Assembly (NCBI RefSeq): GCF_900129465.1
Contig: NZ_FSRA01000001.1
Coordinates: 2,606,482-2,670,481, forward strand
From: Chitinophaga niabensis
Lineage (GTDB): Bacteria; Bacteroidota; Bacteroidia; Chitinophagales; Chitinophagaceae
DNA: 64,000 nt
Reading direction: 5' to 3'
Within the stretch, counting starts at the first letter, position 1. The number at the start of each line of letters is the position of its first letter. The position numbers were made by a program, and so were the translations under genes. The notes beneath the pieces were generated by a model, which worked only from the letters and a program-made list of their open reading frames with translations, was not told the origin of the DNA and did no database searches. Below, in pieces: positions 43,199-53,300 of this stretch.

Positions 43199-43824
43199 CC
43201 AGATTGATCATAGCAGACGACCATCAGTTACTTGCGGATGGATTAGTGGCCGTACTGCGGGAGGCAGCAGAATGGGATATACTCGTACCTGTTAATAATG
43301 GACGGGAGCTGCTGGACCGGCTGGCAAAAACCCAGGTGGACGTTGTGCTGCTGGACCTTAACATGCCGCACCTGGATGGCATTAAAACACTGGAGATCAT
43401 TAAAGAACAATACCCGGGGATCAAAGTACTGGTGCTGACCAATTATAATCAACCACAATTACTATCTGAGGTACGTAAGCTCGGCGCAGATGGTTACCTG
43501 CTGAAGAATGCTTCCGGAGATGTATTAAAAACGGCCTTACGGTCTGTGCAGGCAGGTGTTCCTTACTTTGAAAACCTTGTTCCCCGGGAAGCACCCGCAG
43601 CGGCATTTTTCCTGGATGAGTTTATGAAGAAGTACCATCTCACCAAAAGGGAAGTGCAGATCATTAAAATGGTAGGCAGCGAACTAACGAGTAAAGAGAT
43701 CGGTACGGAGCTTTCTATCAGTGAGTTTACAGTGAATACACACAGGAAGAATATCCTGCGGAAGCTGGAGCTGAAGAATACCGCAGGGCTCCTTAATTTT
43801 GCAAAGCAGCAGGGGATCCTTTAA
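43195..43824 (+). CDS. NarL/FixJ-type response regulator
   Basis: A 209-residue regulator with a complete receiver (IIADDHQLLADG, phosphoacceptor in VVLLDLNMPHLDG, VLTNYNQ, GYLLKN) and a LuxR-type helix-turn-helix (about 145-205: LTKREVQIIKMVGSELTSKE, ISEFTVNTHRKNILRKL). The start overlaps the kinase stop (ATGA). It is the expected partner of the 7TMR-DISM kinase. The gene ends directly at the first unit of the 90-bp repeat. Confidence 0.93.
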   Translation: MTRLIIADDHQLLADGLVAVLREAAEWDILVPVNNGRELLDRLAKTQVDVVLLDLNMPHLDGIKTLEIIKEQYPGIKVLVLTNYNQPQLLSEVRKLGADGYLLKNASGDVLKTALRSVQAGVPYFENLVPREAPAAAFFLDEFMKKYHLTKREVQIIKMVGSELTSKEIGTELSISEFTVNTHRKNILRKLELKNTAGLLNFAKQQGIL

Positions 43825-43997
43825 AACAGGGCTTATTTGTGACTTTGCCGCGTGGTAAAGGGTGGGTCTTTTTTTATTTTAAGGATGTTAATCTTTATTC
43901 TAAGGGGCCTTTAAAACAGGACTTACCTGTGACTTTGCCGCGTGGCAGAGGGTGGGTCTTTTTTTATTTTAAGGGTGATTTACTTTTTATTCTAAGG
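43818..43997. repeat. tandem pair of 90-bp imperfect repeats
   Basis: Unit 1 (43818-43907) and unit 2 (43908-43997) both begin CCTTTAAAACAGG and are closely similar along their length, differing by scattered substitutions. Each has a small stem, CTTTGCC-GCGT-GGTAAAG (43843-43860) or CTTTGCC-GCGT-GGCAGAG (43933-43950), followed by GGTGGGTC and a T-run. The two stems differ at positions that keep pairing through wobble pairs. The first unit includes the stop codon region of the regulator gene. I do not accept the open frame across it as a gene. Confidence 0.85.
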
Positions 43998-44002
43998 CCT
44001 CT

Positions 44003-45175
44003 CTATAGCCGTTTCATTATTTCAAGGCATGCACGACTGTTGTGATAGGGGCATTTCCAGAGCCCCACCTTATCTTCATTCATCACCTTATTATCCCTGA
44101 TGCCCCAGTACCACTCTCCTTTTGCTTTGTCTAATATGTTCTTTTCTATATACTGCCAGCTGTTGGTGGCATCTTTCAGGTAACGGGGGTCTTTGCTGAG
44201 CTGCCAGGCATTCACAAAACCTACTACGGCCTCTGCCTGTGGCCACCAATGCTTTTCAGCGATCAGTTGTTGCTCTCCCGGTTCATATTCATACCATAAT
44301 CCACCATCTGCATCTACTCCCTCTTTAGCTGCATCCGTCATCAGGATTGCTGCGGCTTTGGATTTTTCTATCAATTCAGCATCCCCTATCACTTCTGCGG
44401 CTTCCAGCAATAACCAGCTGGCTTCAATATCATGGCCATAGGAAACAAGGTTACCGGTAGGGTTCCACTTTTCATCAAAGAAAAGACGGAGGTGGTGAGT
44501 GTTGGGATCTATGATCTTATCATAAAAAACACGCAGCAGGTCCTGGATATGGATCTTTAAAGAAGGGTCCGCCCAGATGCTGTAGAGATTGGTGTAAGCT
44601 TCCAGTACATGCAGGTGGGTGTTCATCGATTTCTTTTCATTCTCATCCTTTTCACTCAGGCGCAGATCTTCCAATTCTTTCCATTCACGGGAAAAAGCTT
44701 CCAGGTAACCACCGTACACACAATCATAACTATACAGCTGAATGAGGGAATACAGGCCAATGGCTTTCTCTTTTGCCTTTTCGTTCTTACTGGCTTTGTA
44801 GTATTCGCTGAAAGCATAGACCACAAATGCCTGGGCATAGATCTGTTTTTTGGTATCTACAATATCCCCGGCATAACCAACCGTCCACATTACACCACCA
44901 AATTCCTTGTCTATAAAATACTCCGTGATGTAATCGAAAGCGCGGGTGGCTACCTGCAGGTAAGCGGGGTTCTTTGTAACATTATAAGCTGCGGAAAACG
45001 ACCAGAGGATCCTGGCGTTGAGTACGGCACCTTTTACGGCGAATGGATCAGGCATATTGTCGTTATCCAGTTTACCCAGGAAACCACCATGTTTCTCGTC
45101 TATGGTGTGGGTTTGCCAGTAATCAAGGATAGCGGTTAATTCATCCTGCAGGTCCTGTCTTAATTTCTCTTGCAT
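44003..45175 (-). CDS. AGE-family epimerase, cellobiose 2-epimerase-like
   Basis: Starting at ATG 45175 (MQEKLRQDLQDELTAIL), 390 residues; a longer frame runs into the transporter gene. It is an (alpha/alpha)6 barrel with the family marks: HGGFLGKLDNDN, NARILWSFSAAY, KSMNTHLHVLEAYTNLY, SYGHDIEASWLLLEA, EKHWWPQAEAVVGFVNAW and WYWGIRD. The His residues in HLHVLEA, GHDIEASW and EKHWWPQAE are the proposed catalytic set. It should convert cellobiose or mannobiose at the reducing end. It is eight bases after the GPH symporter gene, so uptake and epimerisation are coupled. No phosphorylase is in the window. Confidence 0.9.
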   Translation of the reverse strand: MQEKLRQDLQDELTAILDYWQTHTIDEKHGGFLGKLDNDNMPDPFAVKGAVLNARILWSFSAAYNVTKNPAYLQVATRAFDYITEYFIDKEFGGVMWTVGYAGDIVDTKKQIYAQAFVVYAFSEYYKASKNEKAKEKAIGLYSLIQLYSYDCVYGGYLEAFSREWKELEDLRLSEKDENEKKSMNTHLHVLEAYTNLYSIWADPSLKIHIQDLLRVFYDKIIDPNTHHLRLFFDEKWNPTGNLVSYGHDIEASWLLLEAAEVIGDAELIEKSKAAAILMTDAAKEGVDADGGLWYEYEPGEQQLIAEKHWWPQAEAVVGFVNAWQLSKDPRYLKDATNSWQYIEKNILDKAKGEWYWGIRDNKVMNEDKVGLWKCPYHNSRACLEIMKRL

Positions 45176-45183
45176 GAACTGTT

Positions 45184-46545
45184 TTATTTTCGCCGTGCTT
45201 CCAGATCGGTGCTGATCTCCGTTATCTTTTCCTCTGTTAAAGGATACAGGGCAATGCATATAATAGATAACAAAGCCCCGATAGCCGGTAAGAAGCTCAA
45301 CATTAAAAGAATCCCTGTTTGTACGCCCTCTTCCTGCACAACATTTGCCTTAAACCCGAAATACTCCAATAACCAGCCGGTGAGTGCCCCACCGATCGTC
45401 CAGCCGAATTTCTGGGACATGGAGGAGGAAGAAAAGATCAGGCCTGTTGCACGCCTGCCGGTCTTCCATTCTGAATAATCCGCCGTATCTGCATACAGGG
45501 ACCATAAAAGGGGAAAGATCATACCTGCACAAGCGCTGATTAATATCTGAAAAACAAAAATCAGCGCAAGTTGTTCTTTACCGAGCCAATAAAATAAAAT
45601 ACTGAGTACGCCGGCAACAACCATGGCTGCCAGGTAGGTATTCTTTTTACCCAGTTTATTGGCAACGGGCGAAGCCAGGATCACTCCCAGGATATTTGCA
45701 CCCTGCCCCAGCATGAGGTACAGGGCAGAATAAGTGACATTCAGGGCCGAGAATGTTTCTGCATTGCCCAGGTAATATTTGAAGTAATACAAAGTGGCCC
45801 CGTCCCGGATAGAATTAAAGATCAGTGCAGCAATACCTGCACCCAGCAGGATCCACCAGGGGCGGTTGGCGAAAAGGTCTTTGATATCGTCTTTTAAAGA
45901 CACCTTTTCCTCCCGGATAGGTTTCACCCGTTCTTTCACCCAGGCAAAACATAACAGGAAGAGGATCACGCAAATGGAAGAGATCACTGCTACAGATAAT
46001 TGCCAGCTGCTTTGCAGGTCCGCTGATCTCCCGAAAAAGCTCACCAGCGGTTCCAGCAAGGCAAAAGCAATGAGGCTGCCGGCAAAAGCAAAGGACATTC
46101 TGAAGGAAGCGAGGATATTCCTTTCTTTTCCATCCGGGGAGATCACTCCCAGCAGGGAAGCATATGGCACATTGATCAGGGAATAGATCATCATCATGGC
46201 AGAATAGGTGATATAGGCGTAGACCAGCTTACCTGTAACACTGTAATCCGGTGTGGTGAAAGTTAATACACCGATCAAACCAAAAGGTATGGCCATATAA
46301 AGGATATAAGGGCGGAATTTGCCCCAGCGGGTGGTTGTTCTATCCGTCATCACACCTACTACCGGATCAAAAAGGGTATCCCAGATACGTGTGATAAGGA
46401 ACATGGTGCCAATAGCCCCGGCGGCCAGGCCCATTACATCTGTATAAAAGAAGAGCAAATAAGTACCGAAGAGTTTCCAGAACATGGAGGATGCCATATC
46501 CCCAAAACCGTAACCGATCTTTTCCTTAAGCGAAATTTTCTGCAT
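45184..46545 (-). CDS. GPH-family sugar:cation symporter (MFS_2)
   Basis: Starting at ATG 46545 (MQKISLKEKIGYGFGD), about 453 residues, twelve membrane helices. GYGFGDMASSMFWKLFGTYL and ITRIWDTLFDPVVGVMTDRT with TRWGKFRPYILYM are the hallmark of the glycoside-pentoside-hexuronide symporters. The two-gene unit with the epimerase points to uptake of a beta-1,4-linked disaccharide. A start at 46572 is possible but adds nine unlikely residues. A minus-strand hairpin terminator lies 80 bases upstream of the start. Confidence 0.93.
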   Translation of the reverse strand: MQKISLKEKIGYGFGDMASSMFWKLFGTYLLFFYTDVMGLAAGAIGTMFLITRIWDTLFDPVVGVMTDRTTTRWGKFRPYILYMAIPFGLIGVLTFTTPDYSVTGKLVYAYITYSAMMMIYSLINVPYASLLGVISPDGKERNILASFRMSFAFAGSLIAFALLEPLVSFFGRSADLQSSWQLSVAVISSICVILFLLCFAWVKERVKPIREEKVSLKDDIKDLFANRPWWILLGAGIAALIFNSIRDGATLYYFKYYLGNAETFSALNVTYSALYLMLGQGANILGVILASPVANKLGKKNTYLAAMVVAGVLSILFYWLGKEQLALIFVFQILISACAGMIFPLLWSLYADTADYSEWKTGRRATGLIFSSSSMSQKFGWTIGGALTGWLLEYFGFKANVVQEEGVQTGILLMLSFLPAIGALLSIICIALYPLTEEKITEISTDLEARRK

Positions 46546-46625
46546 ACGTGGATTTAAATAAGCTTCTGACAAATCTATCCTTTAAATATGCATAAGATAT
46601 AATATTTTTTTATCCGATCATTATC

Positions 46626-46664
46626 GTAAAAAAACAAAGCCCTCCGATAATTCGGAAGGCCTTT
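46626..46664 (-). terminator. rho-independent terminator (second of two)
   Basis: On the minus strand AAAGGCCTTCCGA and TCGGAGGGCTTT (46664-46636) form a stem with a small bulge, followed by GTTTTTTT. No protein gene ends between this and the terminator at 46860-46887. Confidence 0.65.
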
Positions 46665-46677
46665 AGGTGGATTCTTC

Positions 46678-46860
46678 AGCTCCTTTACTCTTTTTGGGGG
46701 ACGCGAATGGATTCTTTTGGGGGTATTCGATGGATGAAGGAGCTATTAGAAAGAATGTCTTTTGATGATGTAAAGATGCAGCGATTTTTTTAACGGGAAA
46801 CGATAAAATGCCAGGTGGCGGGATTTTTTGTGTATGCGGCGGCGGATGCCTGATAAGTGA
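46678..46860 (-). ncRNA. candidate small RNA between two terminators
   Basis: A minus-strand transcript starting after the terminator at 46860 and ending at the one at 46626 would be about 200 bases long. It contains the pairing AGCTCCTT/AAGGAGCT across 51 bases. The promoter is not visible and the call rests only on the unexplained second terminator and the dyad. Confidence 0.2.
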
Positions 46861-46887
46861 AAAAAGCTGCCCGTTTGGGCAGCTTTT
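46860..46887 (-). terminator. rho-independent terminator of the thioredoxin-like operon
   Basis: On the minus strand AAAGCTGCCC and GGGCAGCTTT (46887-46864) form a perfect ten-pair stem with a four-base loop, followed by TTT. It closes the long run that starts at 60466. Confidence 0.85.
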
Positions 46888-46918
46888 GCTGAATTGGAGA
46901 GATATAGGGATGTATTTC

Positions 46919-48139
46919 TTAGTTGGAAATCAGTTTCATGGGCATAAAACCCGTTGAACGCTTAGCCGCTTCCACCTTCTCTTTATCAAGGTCTTTCCGC
47001 ACATTTGCCGCCAGTGCCTTATCTCCTTTCTTTTCCAGCAGGGAGGCATAAAGGTCCAGGTACAATACTTTCTGCTGAGGCTTCAGGTCCGGAATGTTTG
47101 TACTGATCAATTTAGCCCAGGAGGTAGCTTCTGCCACCACTTCCTGGTCTTCCACAAACCGGTTCACGTTCTGCCCGTAGCTGTATAACCAGTCCCCGCC
47201 CACAATGGTCATGGGGATCAGTTTGGTGGCCAGCATATGGTTCACCACTTTGGCATATTTGCGCCATTCCTTTGTGGCAAAATAGATGGTAAGGTCTGCT
47301 TTGGCCAGCACTTCTTCTTTAGCCGGATATTTGCTCGCCTTCAGCTTCTGCTGAAAATCGCGGTACCCCTTTTCATCCAGTACTGCTTTTCCCTTATCGG
47401 GATAGCTGATGTACTGTTGCGGCCAGGCCAGGAAGGTCTGGTAGATCTTTGGTTCCACTTCCTTAGCATCGTAGCGTTTGGAGAAATCCCCGGCATTGTT
47501 CACCAGGTAAAGGAAAGGTGCGGAAGATGCATCTGTTGTGAAGTCTTTCAGCACGGTCCAGTTGCTCTTTTCGATCCATGCAGCCGGTCCCTGCGCGTTC
47601 AGGTATTCCAGTGCAATGTTACCGGCTTCTTTTGTTTCGTAAGCAGCAGAAAGTGCTTTCAGGTAGCTGAGCACGTAATTATAATCTTTCTGATTGGCGG
47701 CATAATTGCGCTGCAGGTATTGCAGGTTGCGAACAGGACTCAGCGCATCCAGGCCATGCTGGATGAATTTTGCCGTATCGGTGGAACCAACCACACGATG
47801 CACCACTTCCCCATCCCCGTTAATGAACAGGTAAGTAGGGTATGCACGTACATTGTACTTTTGGCGCAGGGTGATACCCTCCCCTTTTTCCATGTCTATG
47901 TATGCATTCACAAAGTTCCTGTTATAGAGGCTGGCCACTTCCTTCACCCCAAAAACATTCTTCGTCATCCATTTGCAGGGGCCGCACCAAACGGCATAGG
48001 CATCCACAAAAATGAGCTGGTCGTTCTTTTTAGCTTCTGCGAGCATGGCAGTCCATGTCCAGGAGCTGTCTTTAAAACTGATCTGGCTTTGTGCGCTCAG
48101 CGAGGTAAAAGCCAGTAAGATGATCAATATGTATCTCAT
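46919..48139 (-). CDS. secreted thioredoxin-domain protein (CGPC) with C-terminal helical region
   Basis: A 406-residue protein. A Sec signal (about 1-18, LSAQS) is followed by a thioredoxin domain (about 22-140) with VDAYAVWCGPCKWMTKNVF (Cys52, Cys55), AYIDMEKGEGI and RAYPTYLFINGDG containing the cis-Pro. The rest (about 150-406) is helical, probably TPR-like. It should act as a periplasmic disulfide reductase or isomerase. The start overlaps the stop of the 48136 gene by four bases. It is the last gene of the susC/susD run. Confidence 0.88.
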   Translation of the reverse strand: MRYILIILLAFTSLSAQSQISFKDSSWTWTAMLAEAKKNDQLIFVDAYAVWCGPCKWMTKNVFGVKEVASLYNRNFVNAYIDMEKGEGITLRQKYNVRAYPTYLFINGDGEVVHRVVGSTDTAKFIQHGLDALSPVRNLQYLQRNYAANQKDYNYVLSYLKALSAAYETKEAGNIALEYLNAQGPAAWIEKSNWTVLKDFTTDASSAPFLYLVNNAGDFSKRYDAKEVEPKIYQTFLAWPQQYISYPDKGKAVLDEKGYRDFQQKLKASKYPAKEEVLAKADLTIYFATKEWRKYAKVVNHMLATKLIPMTIVGGDWLYSYGQNVNRFVEDQEVVAEATSWAKLISTNIPDLKPQQKVLYLDLYASLLEKKGDKALAANVRKDLDKEKVEAAKRSTGFMPMKLISN

Positions 48140-48948
48140 GACTTCTTCTTTTTGCTGTTTGCTTCCTTACCCGTTGCAATAAATACATCTGGTTCTTTAT
48201 ATCCGCCATTGCGGTATACCACATTGCCATCCCCGTCTATCCAAAGGAAATCAGGATATGCTCTTATCTTGTATTTTTTCACCAGCGCGGGGCCGTCTCC
48301 CTTCTCCATATCCATTGTTACATTGATGAAATTAGCGTTGTAATATTCCGCCACATGATCCAGCGTAAATACATTTTTGGCCATCATAATACAGGGGCGG
48401 CACCAGGTAGTGTACGCATCCAGGAAGATGAGCTTGTTTTCTTTCTTCGCGGTGGCCAGCATTTCTTTCCAGGAACCGGTAGCAAATACGATGTGATTGG
48501 TGTTCCTGGCCCTTTGCTGTGCTTCAGCAAGAGATGAGCGGGCTTTCTTCATCAGTACCGGTGCATCCTTTGCTACCACACCGGCACTCACAAAATCGAT
48601 CTGTGTGGTATCCTTGTCGAAGAAGAGATACACAGGGTACATCAGCATGGCCAGGTGGCGGGCGAATTCCCTGCCTTCAGGAGCCTGCATGTTCACATGA
48701 ATGCTGATGCAGTTTTCGTTAAAGAAAGTGGCAACAGAATCCTGTGTGAACACTTCTTCCTGTACCTGTTTTAAAATGGCGGACTGGTTGGCGCCGCTTG
48801 CGTCTACAAACACCAGTTTACCGGTGGCGCGGGCTTTTGCGATAGCTTCGTTAAAAGAGATGTCCTGGAATTGAATTTTTTTCTGACCATAAACAACTGA
48901 GCAACATAACGTGAGAATAGTAACCGTAATTTTCCTTAATGCATGCAT
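48136..48948 (-). CDS. secreted protein with two thioredoxin-like domains, first one without CxxC
   Basis: A 270-residue protein with a signal peptide (about 1-21). The first domain (about 25-140) keeps the thioredoxin frame (KLVFVDASGANQSAILKQ and MYPVYLFFDKD), but the active-site Cys pair is replaced by polar residues (SGANQSA, 51-57). The second domain (about 155-265) has LDAYTTWCRPCIMMAKNVF (Cys183, Cys186) and RAYPDFLWIDGDG. It lies 24 bases after susD and is coupled to the next thioredoxin-like gene. The inactive first domain may bind a partner protein. Confidence 0.87.
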   Translation of the reverse strand: MHALRKITVTILTLCCSVVYGQKKIQFQDISFNEAIAKARATGKLVFVDASGANQSAILKQVQEEVFTQDSVATFFNENCISIHVNMQAPEGREFARHLAMLMYPVYLFFDKDTTQIDFVSAGVVAKDAPVLMKKARSSLAEAQQRARNTNHIVFATGSWKEMLATAKKENKLIFLDAYTTWCRPCIMMAKNVFTLDHVAEYYNANFINVTMDMEKGDGPALVKKYKIRAYPDFLWIDGDGNVVYRNGGYKEPDVFIATGKEANSKKKKS

Positions 48949-48972
48949 AATCCTGTTTTTTTAATGGATGTT

Positions 48973-50397
48973 TTAGTAACCTGTATTCTGCAGGATCAGT
49001 CCTTTTGAAATATCAATCTCTACCTGCGGTACAGGCAACACTTTCCTGCCTGCCGGAATATCCGGGTTCTGCAGCGGGCGGCCTGTTCTGATCAGGTCAT
49101 AGCGGTTGAATCCTTCAAAGGCCAGTTCCAGTTTCCTTTGTTTTAGTATGGTATCCGTGAGTGCTGTTGCGTTAGCAAAAGTATTCAGTGTATAAGGCAC
49201 TGCCCCTGTTACCGCGCGGTTGCGGACCTTATTCACCATGTCTACCGCGGTTTGTGTTACACCCTGCGTTCTGGCGATGCCTTCTGCTGCCGTGAGGATC
49301 ACTTCCGCCAAACGGATAACGGGTACATTATCCCTGCCGTTTGAGTTATTGAACTTGAAGGTGGTGAGATCGTTCAGTTGCTGTGTGTTGTAGATCTGGT
49401 CTCCTTTAAAGATCAGTTCCGTGCGTCTTTTATCATTGGGTTCAAATGTATTGAGCAATGTATTGGTGATCCAGAAAGACCTTTTGAAGAAATAAGGATT
49501 ACCCAGGTTATTGTTGAATGTAGTTGAACTGCTTACAATATAGCTTACCGGGAACGCGAATACATGTTCTTTGGTCAGCGACTGCGTAGTGCCATCAGGG
49601 TTTGCCGGGAACAACGCAAGCAGCGTGGGAGACAGATCGTACAGCAGCGGTGATTTTTCCAGCACTTTATTAGCTGCAGTTACCGCATCTTCATAACGGC
49701 CCATGTAGAGATAGGTCCTTGCCAGTAATGCATAAGCACTTCCCTTCGTAGCCCTTGACCTGGTTTTGAGTTCATTGGATTGCTGATCCCCCAGCGCAGG
49801 AATACTTTCTTCCAGGTCTTTAATGATCTGTGCATATACGGCTCCGTTGTTGGAACGTGCAATCACATCTCCTGTATTGTATCCTTTGAATGGTGTGAGC
49901 TGTATAGGCAAACCCCGGCCATCCATCTTACCCGTCAATGCGCCGTCCCCGAAGAACTTCAGAAGGTCCAGGTAGGCATAGGCCCTGATAAAACGCGCTT
50001 CCGCAATGAAAACGTTCTGTTTCTCCAGGGGATACGTTGCATACAACGGAATGTTGGCCATTACATTATTGGCCACGTTCACGGCTTTGAAATAGTTCGT
50101 CCAGAGGTTCACTACTTCATCGTGGTCTGCAGTGGTTTCACCGTTTGCAAAAATGTTAAAGTAAGTGGAGTGATTCAGGTTATCTGTACTGAAATCACCT
50201 AAAGTATAAGAAATGCCACCGGTCGCTGCCCTTACCAGTGTAATATAAGCTTCCGCCAGGGCCTGGTCTGTTCCATCCGCCGTTTTAAATACTTCCTTTT
50301 CTATCAGGGTATTTTCCGGCGCCAGGTCCAGCTGCCTGTTACAGGCAATAGCCATGAACCCGGAACATATGATCAGTATGAGATATCTTTTTATCAT
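48973..50397 (-). CDS. SusD/RagB family lipoprotein
   Basis: A 474-residue SusD-like protein with a lipoprotein signal (FMAIACN lipobox, Cys about 19), LDLAPENTLIEKEVFKT, a TPR-type helical part with AEARFIRAYAYLDLLKFFGD and the final RKLELAFEGFNRYDLIRTGR. It is shorter than the first SusD of the window. Its start overlaps the susC stop by four bases (ATGA). It should form the lid of the SusC channel encoded just upstream. The ligand is not known. Confidence 0.94.
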   Translation of the reverse strand: MIKRYLILIICSGFMAIACNRQLDLAPENTLIEKEVFKTADGTDQALAEAYITLVRAATGGISYTLGDFSTDNLNHSTYFNIFANGETTADHDEVVNLWTNYFKAVNVANNVMANIPLYATYPLEKQNVFIAEARFIRAYAYLDLLKFFGDGALTGKMDGRGLPIQLTPFKGYNTGDVIARSNNGAVYAQIIKDLEESIPALGDQQSNELKTRSRATKGSAYALLARTYLYMGRYEDAVTAANKVLEKSPLLYDLSPTLLALFPANPDGTTQSLTKEHVFAFPVSYIVSSSTTFNNNLGNPYFFKRSFWITNTLLNTFEPNDKRRTELIFKGDQIYNTQQLNDLTTFKFNNSNGRDNVPVIRLAEVILTAAEGIARTQGVTQTAVDMVNKVRNRAVTGAVPYTLNTFANATALTDTILKQRKLELAFEGFNRYDLIRTGRPLQNPDIPAGRKVLPVPQVEIDISKGLILQNTGY

Positions 50398-53300
50398 AAT
50401 CCTATATTGATGCCGAATTGATACATTTTATTCTGTGGCATGGTGAGTTCATCGTAACCTGCCTGCAGTGCAGATGAACCAAATGCACTTACTTCCGGAT
50501 CTATTCCGGAATAACCGGTGAACGTGAGCAGGTTGGTACCTCCTATAAAGAGTTCCAGTGAACGGATCACTTTTAGTTTTGCCACCGGTAACTGGTAAGC
50601 CAAACGAACGTTACGTAAACGCAGGTAAGAAGCATCTTCCAGGAAACGGCTGCTCGTTCTGCTGGTGGTATAATCCCGGATATTACTGCTGCCTGCGGAA
50701 GTGGTCACAGACCTGTTCACCAGTTTGGGAATATCTGTTTCATGCCCGGGAACCAGCCAGTAGTTCAGTATTTCCGAACTCAGGTTAGGTGCATCACCAA
50801 CGGAGTAAGTGAGCAACGCCGCCCTTGCTCCATTGATCATCTTATTGCCCACGGAGAAAGAGAAGAACGCATCCAGCTCCCAGTTACGCCAGGTGAAGGT
50901 ATGGCCCATGCCACCATAGAAATCAGGCAAGGCTGTGCCGTACGACTTCCTGAATACATTCACATCCTCTACGGTAGAGAAGAGTGATGCAGGCGGCACA
51001 AAAGTGGTGTTGCCTTTTCCATCTCCCCAGGCAGGATTGCCGGACATGCCGTCTACCCCTTGCCAGTCGTACAGGAAGAACTGACCCGCAGCCTGGCCTT
51101 CTTTCAGGTATTTATAGGCTTCGTTGGCAAGGCCCACTTCTTCACCCACAAAATTCAGCTTCAATATTTTATTCCTGTTCCAGGAGATATTGAAATTGGT
51201 AGACCAGGAGAATTGTTTGCGGCGGAGTAATTCTGCACGTACCGTTAATTCCAGTCCTTCGTTCATCATATCCCCGATGTTCTGCTGTTGTGCAGACCAT
51301 CCCTGGTAACGTGGAATGGCAGATGTAAGGATCATGTCCTTCACACGGCGGTGATAATAATCCAGTGTTACGTTCACGGTATTATTCAGCAGGGATGCAT
51401 CCAACCCCAGGTCTACAGAGCGCGTGCGTTCCCACTTGAGGTTAGGATTATCCGGCTGCTGCATTTGCAGTATAGGTGTACCGGCATAGGAAAGATTGTC
51501 ACTATTAAGTTGATACTGGCCCTGGCTTCCGTAATAAGAACCGGAGTTATTACCCGTGAAACCAATGCTGCCTCTGAGCTTCAGATCGTCCAGCCATTTC
51601 CTGTCTTTCAAAAATCCTTCTTCAGACAAACGCCATCCCGCAGAGAAAGACGGGAACCCTATATACCGCCTGTTGCGGGAAAAACGGGAAGAACCGTCCA
51701 AACGATAGGTAACCCCTGCCAGGTATTTGTTATCGAATTCATAGTTCAGCCTGGCGAAATAAGAAGCGAGTGCCCATTGTTGCTTGAGGGCACCTTTGAT
51801 GTATTTATTCCTTGCTGCTGCAATGCTCAGGATCTCATCATTAAAGAAACCATAACCACCAATGCCTGTATTTGATTCCGTGGATTGCTCAAAGCTCTGA
51901 CCAGCTACTGCATTGATGTAATGCCTGTTGATCATTTTCAGGAAACTGGCCGTGTTATTGGTTACGATCTTGCGGTATTGTGTGTTGGTCTGTACAGCAT
52001 CATCACCATAACCACTGGGGCGCTTCACTCTTCTTGAATAAGCGTCTCCATTCGTCAGCTGTGTGCCGAACTCTGAACGCAGTGTAAGCCAGTCTATTGG
52101 TTTATACTGCAGGAAAGCATTCCCCAGAGCTTCTGAGGTTTTCAGCATATTGGTGTTCAGCAAAGCATCTGCTACCGGGTTAGCATCCTGGTCCCCATAA
52201 GGATTAGCCCCTTTACCAAAAGCATAACTGCCATCTGCATTATAAATGGGCAGGTTGGGCGCTTTCTGCAAAGCAGCCCGGTAAATAGCTGCCGCGTTCA
52301 TCGCAGAATTCTCTGTATAGTTCATGGACATGCTCACGCCTACCTGTATGGCTTTGGAAGCCTGGTAGCTGATGTTCATACGGCCATTGTAACGCTTGTA
52401 ATCGTTGTTGATAATATAAGAAGGCTGGCTGGTATAAGAACCGCTTATATAGTACTGTGCTTTCTCACTGCCTGCTGACATGGAAGCATCCAGTTGTTGT
52501 GAGATAGCGGTACGGGTTACGGCATCCTGCCAATCCGTATTATCCTGTGCATTGAACACTTCGTTGCTACCCAGTTGCTTGTAGTATCTGGTATAGATGT
52601 TATTGTATTCCGGGCCGTTCAGCAATTTGTATTTACCGATAGGCTGTATAGCACCTGTAGCAGAACGTATGTTGAAAGATTGCATGCCTTTCTTTCCCTT
52701 CTTAGTGGTAACGAGTATTACCCCTGCTGCTGCACGTGAGCCATAGATGGCCGTAGCATATGCATCTTTCAGGATCTCTATGGATTCAATGTCTGCAGGA
52801 TTGAGGGCAGACAAAGGGTTGTTCTCAAAAGCCTGCGGCGGGGTATAGCTATCACTTACAGATGCTCCGCCAATAGTGCCCGGTGCCGTAGTAGAAGCAT
52901 TAAAGTTACGGTTATTGAGATCTCTCCCGGAACCGTACACTGGAATACCATCTATTACGATCAGCGGTTGGCTTCCGTCCGGGTTAAGCGTACTCAAACC
53001 CCGGATGGTAATGGCGGTAGCAGAACCGGGAATACCGGAGCTGGAAATTATATTCACACCTGCTGCCTTACCGATAATGGCATTGTCGAATGACAGGTCA
53101 GATGCTTTGGTGATCTCTTTTGCGCTGATGGTGGAAATAGCGCCGGTGATATTTCGTTTGCGCTCGTTACCATAACCCACTACCATCACCTCATTGAAAG
53201 TGCGGGTGTCTTCCGGTAAGGTAAGTGTGAGCAAGGCCAGTTTACCCGCGGGGGATTCCAGCTTGCGAAAACCTACGGCGGTGAGGATAAGGGTATCTGT

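Larger units (their letters stand above)
46546..46918. other. 373-bp gap with two terminators; possible small RNA
   Basis: Between the thioredoxin-like gene and the GPH gene, both on the minus strand. It holds two minus-strand terminators (46860-46887 and 46626-46664) with about 195 bases between them, and a long-range dyad AGCTCCTT (46678-46685) with AAGGAGCT (46737-46744). I see no protein-coding frame. A minus-strand small RNA with its own terminator would explain the second one. Confidence 0.4.

Noticed and set aside
43839..44045. 68-codon frame through the 90-bp repeat
   Set aside because: The repetition of its sequence is explained by the DNA repeat (period 90 keeps frame); no family or start signal.
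47237..48118. 293-codon plus-strand frame opposite the thioredoxin-like gene
   Set aside because: The minus strand encodes a clear thioredoxin domain in the same place; the plus frame has no family features.
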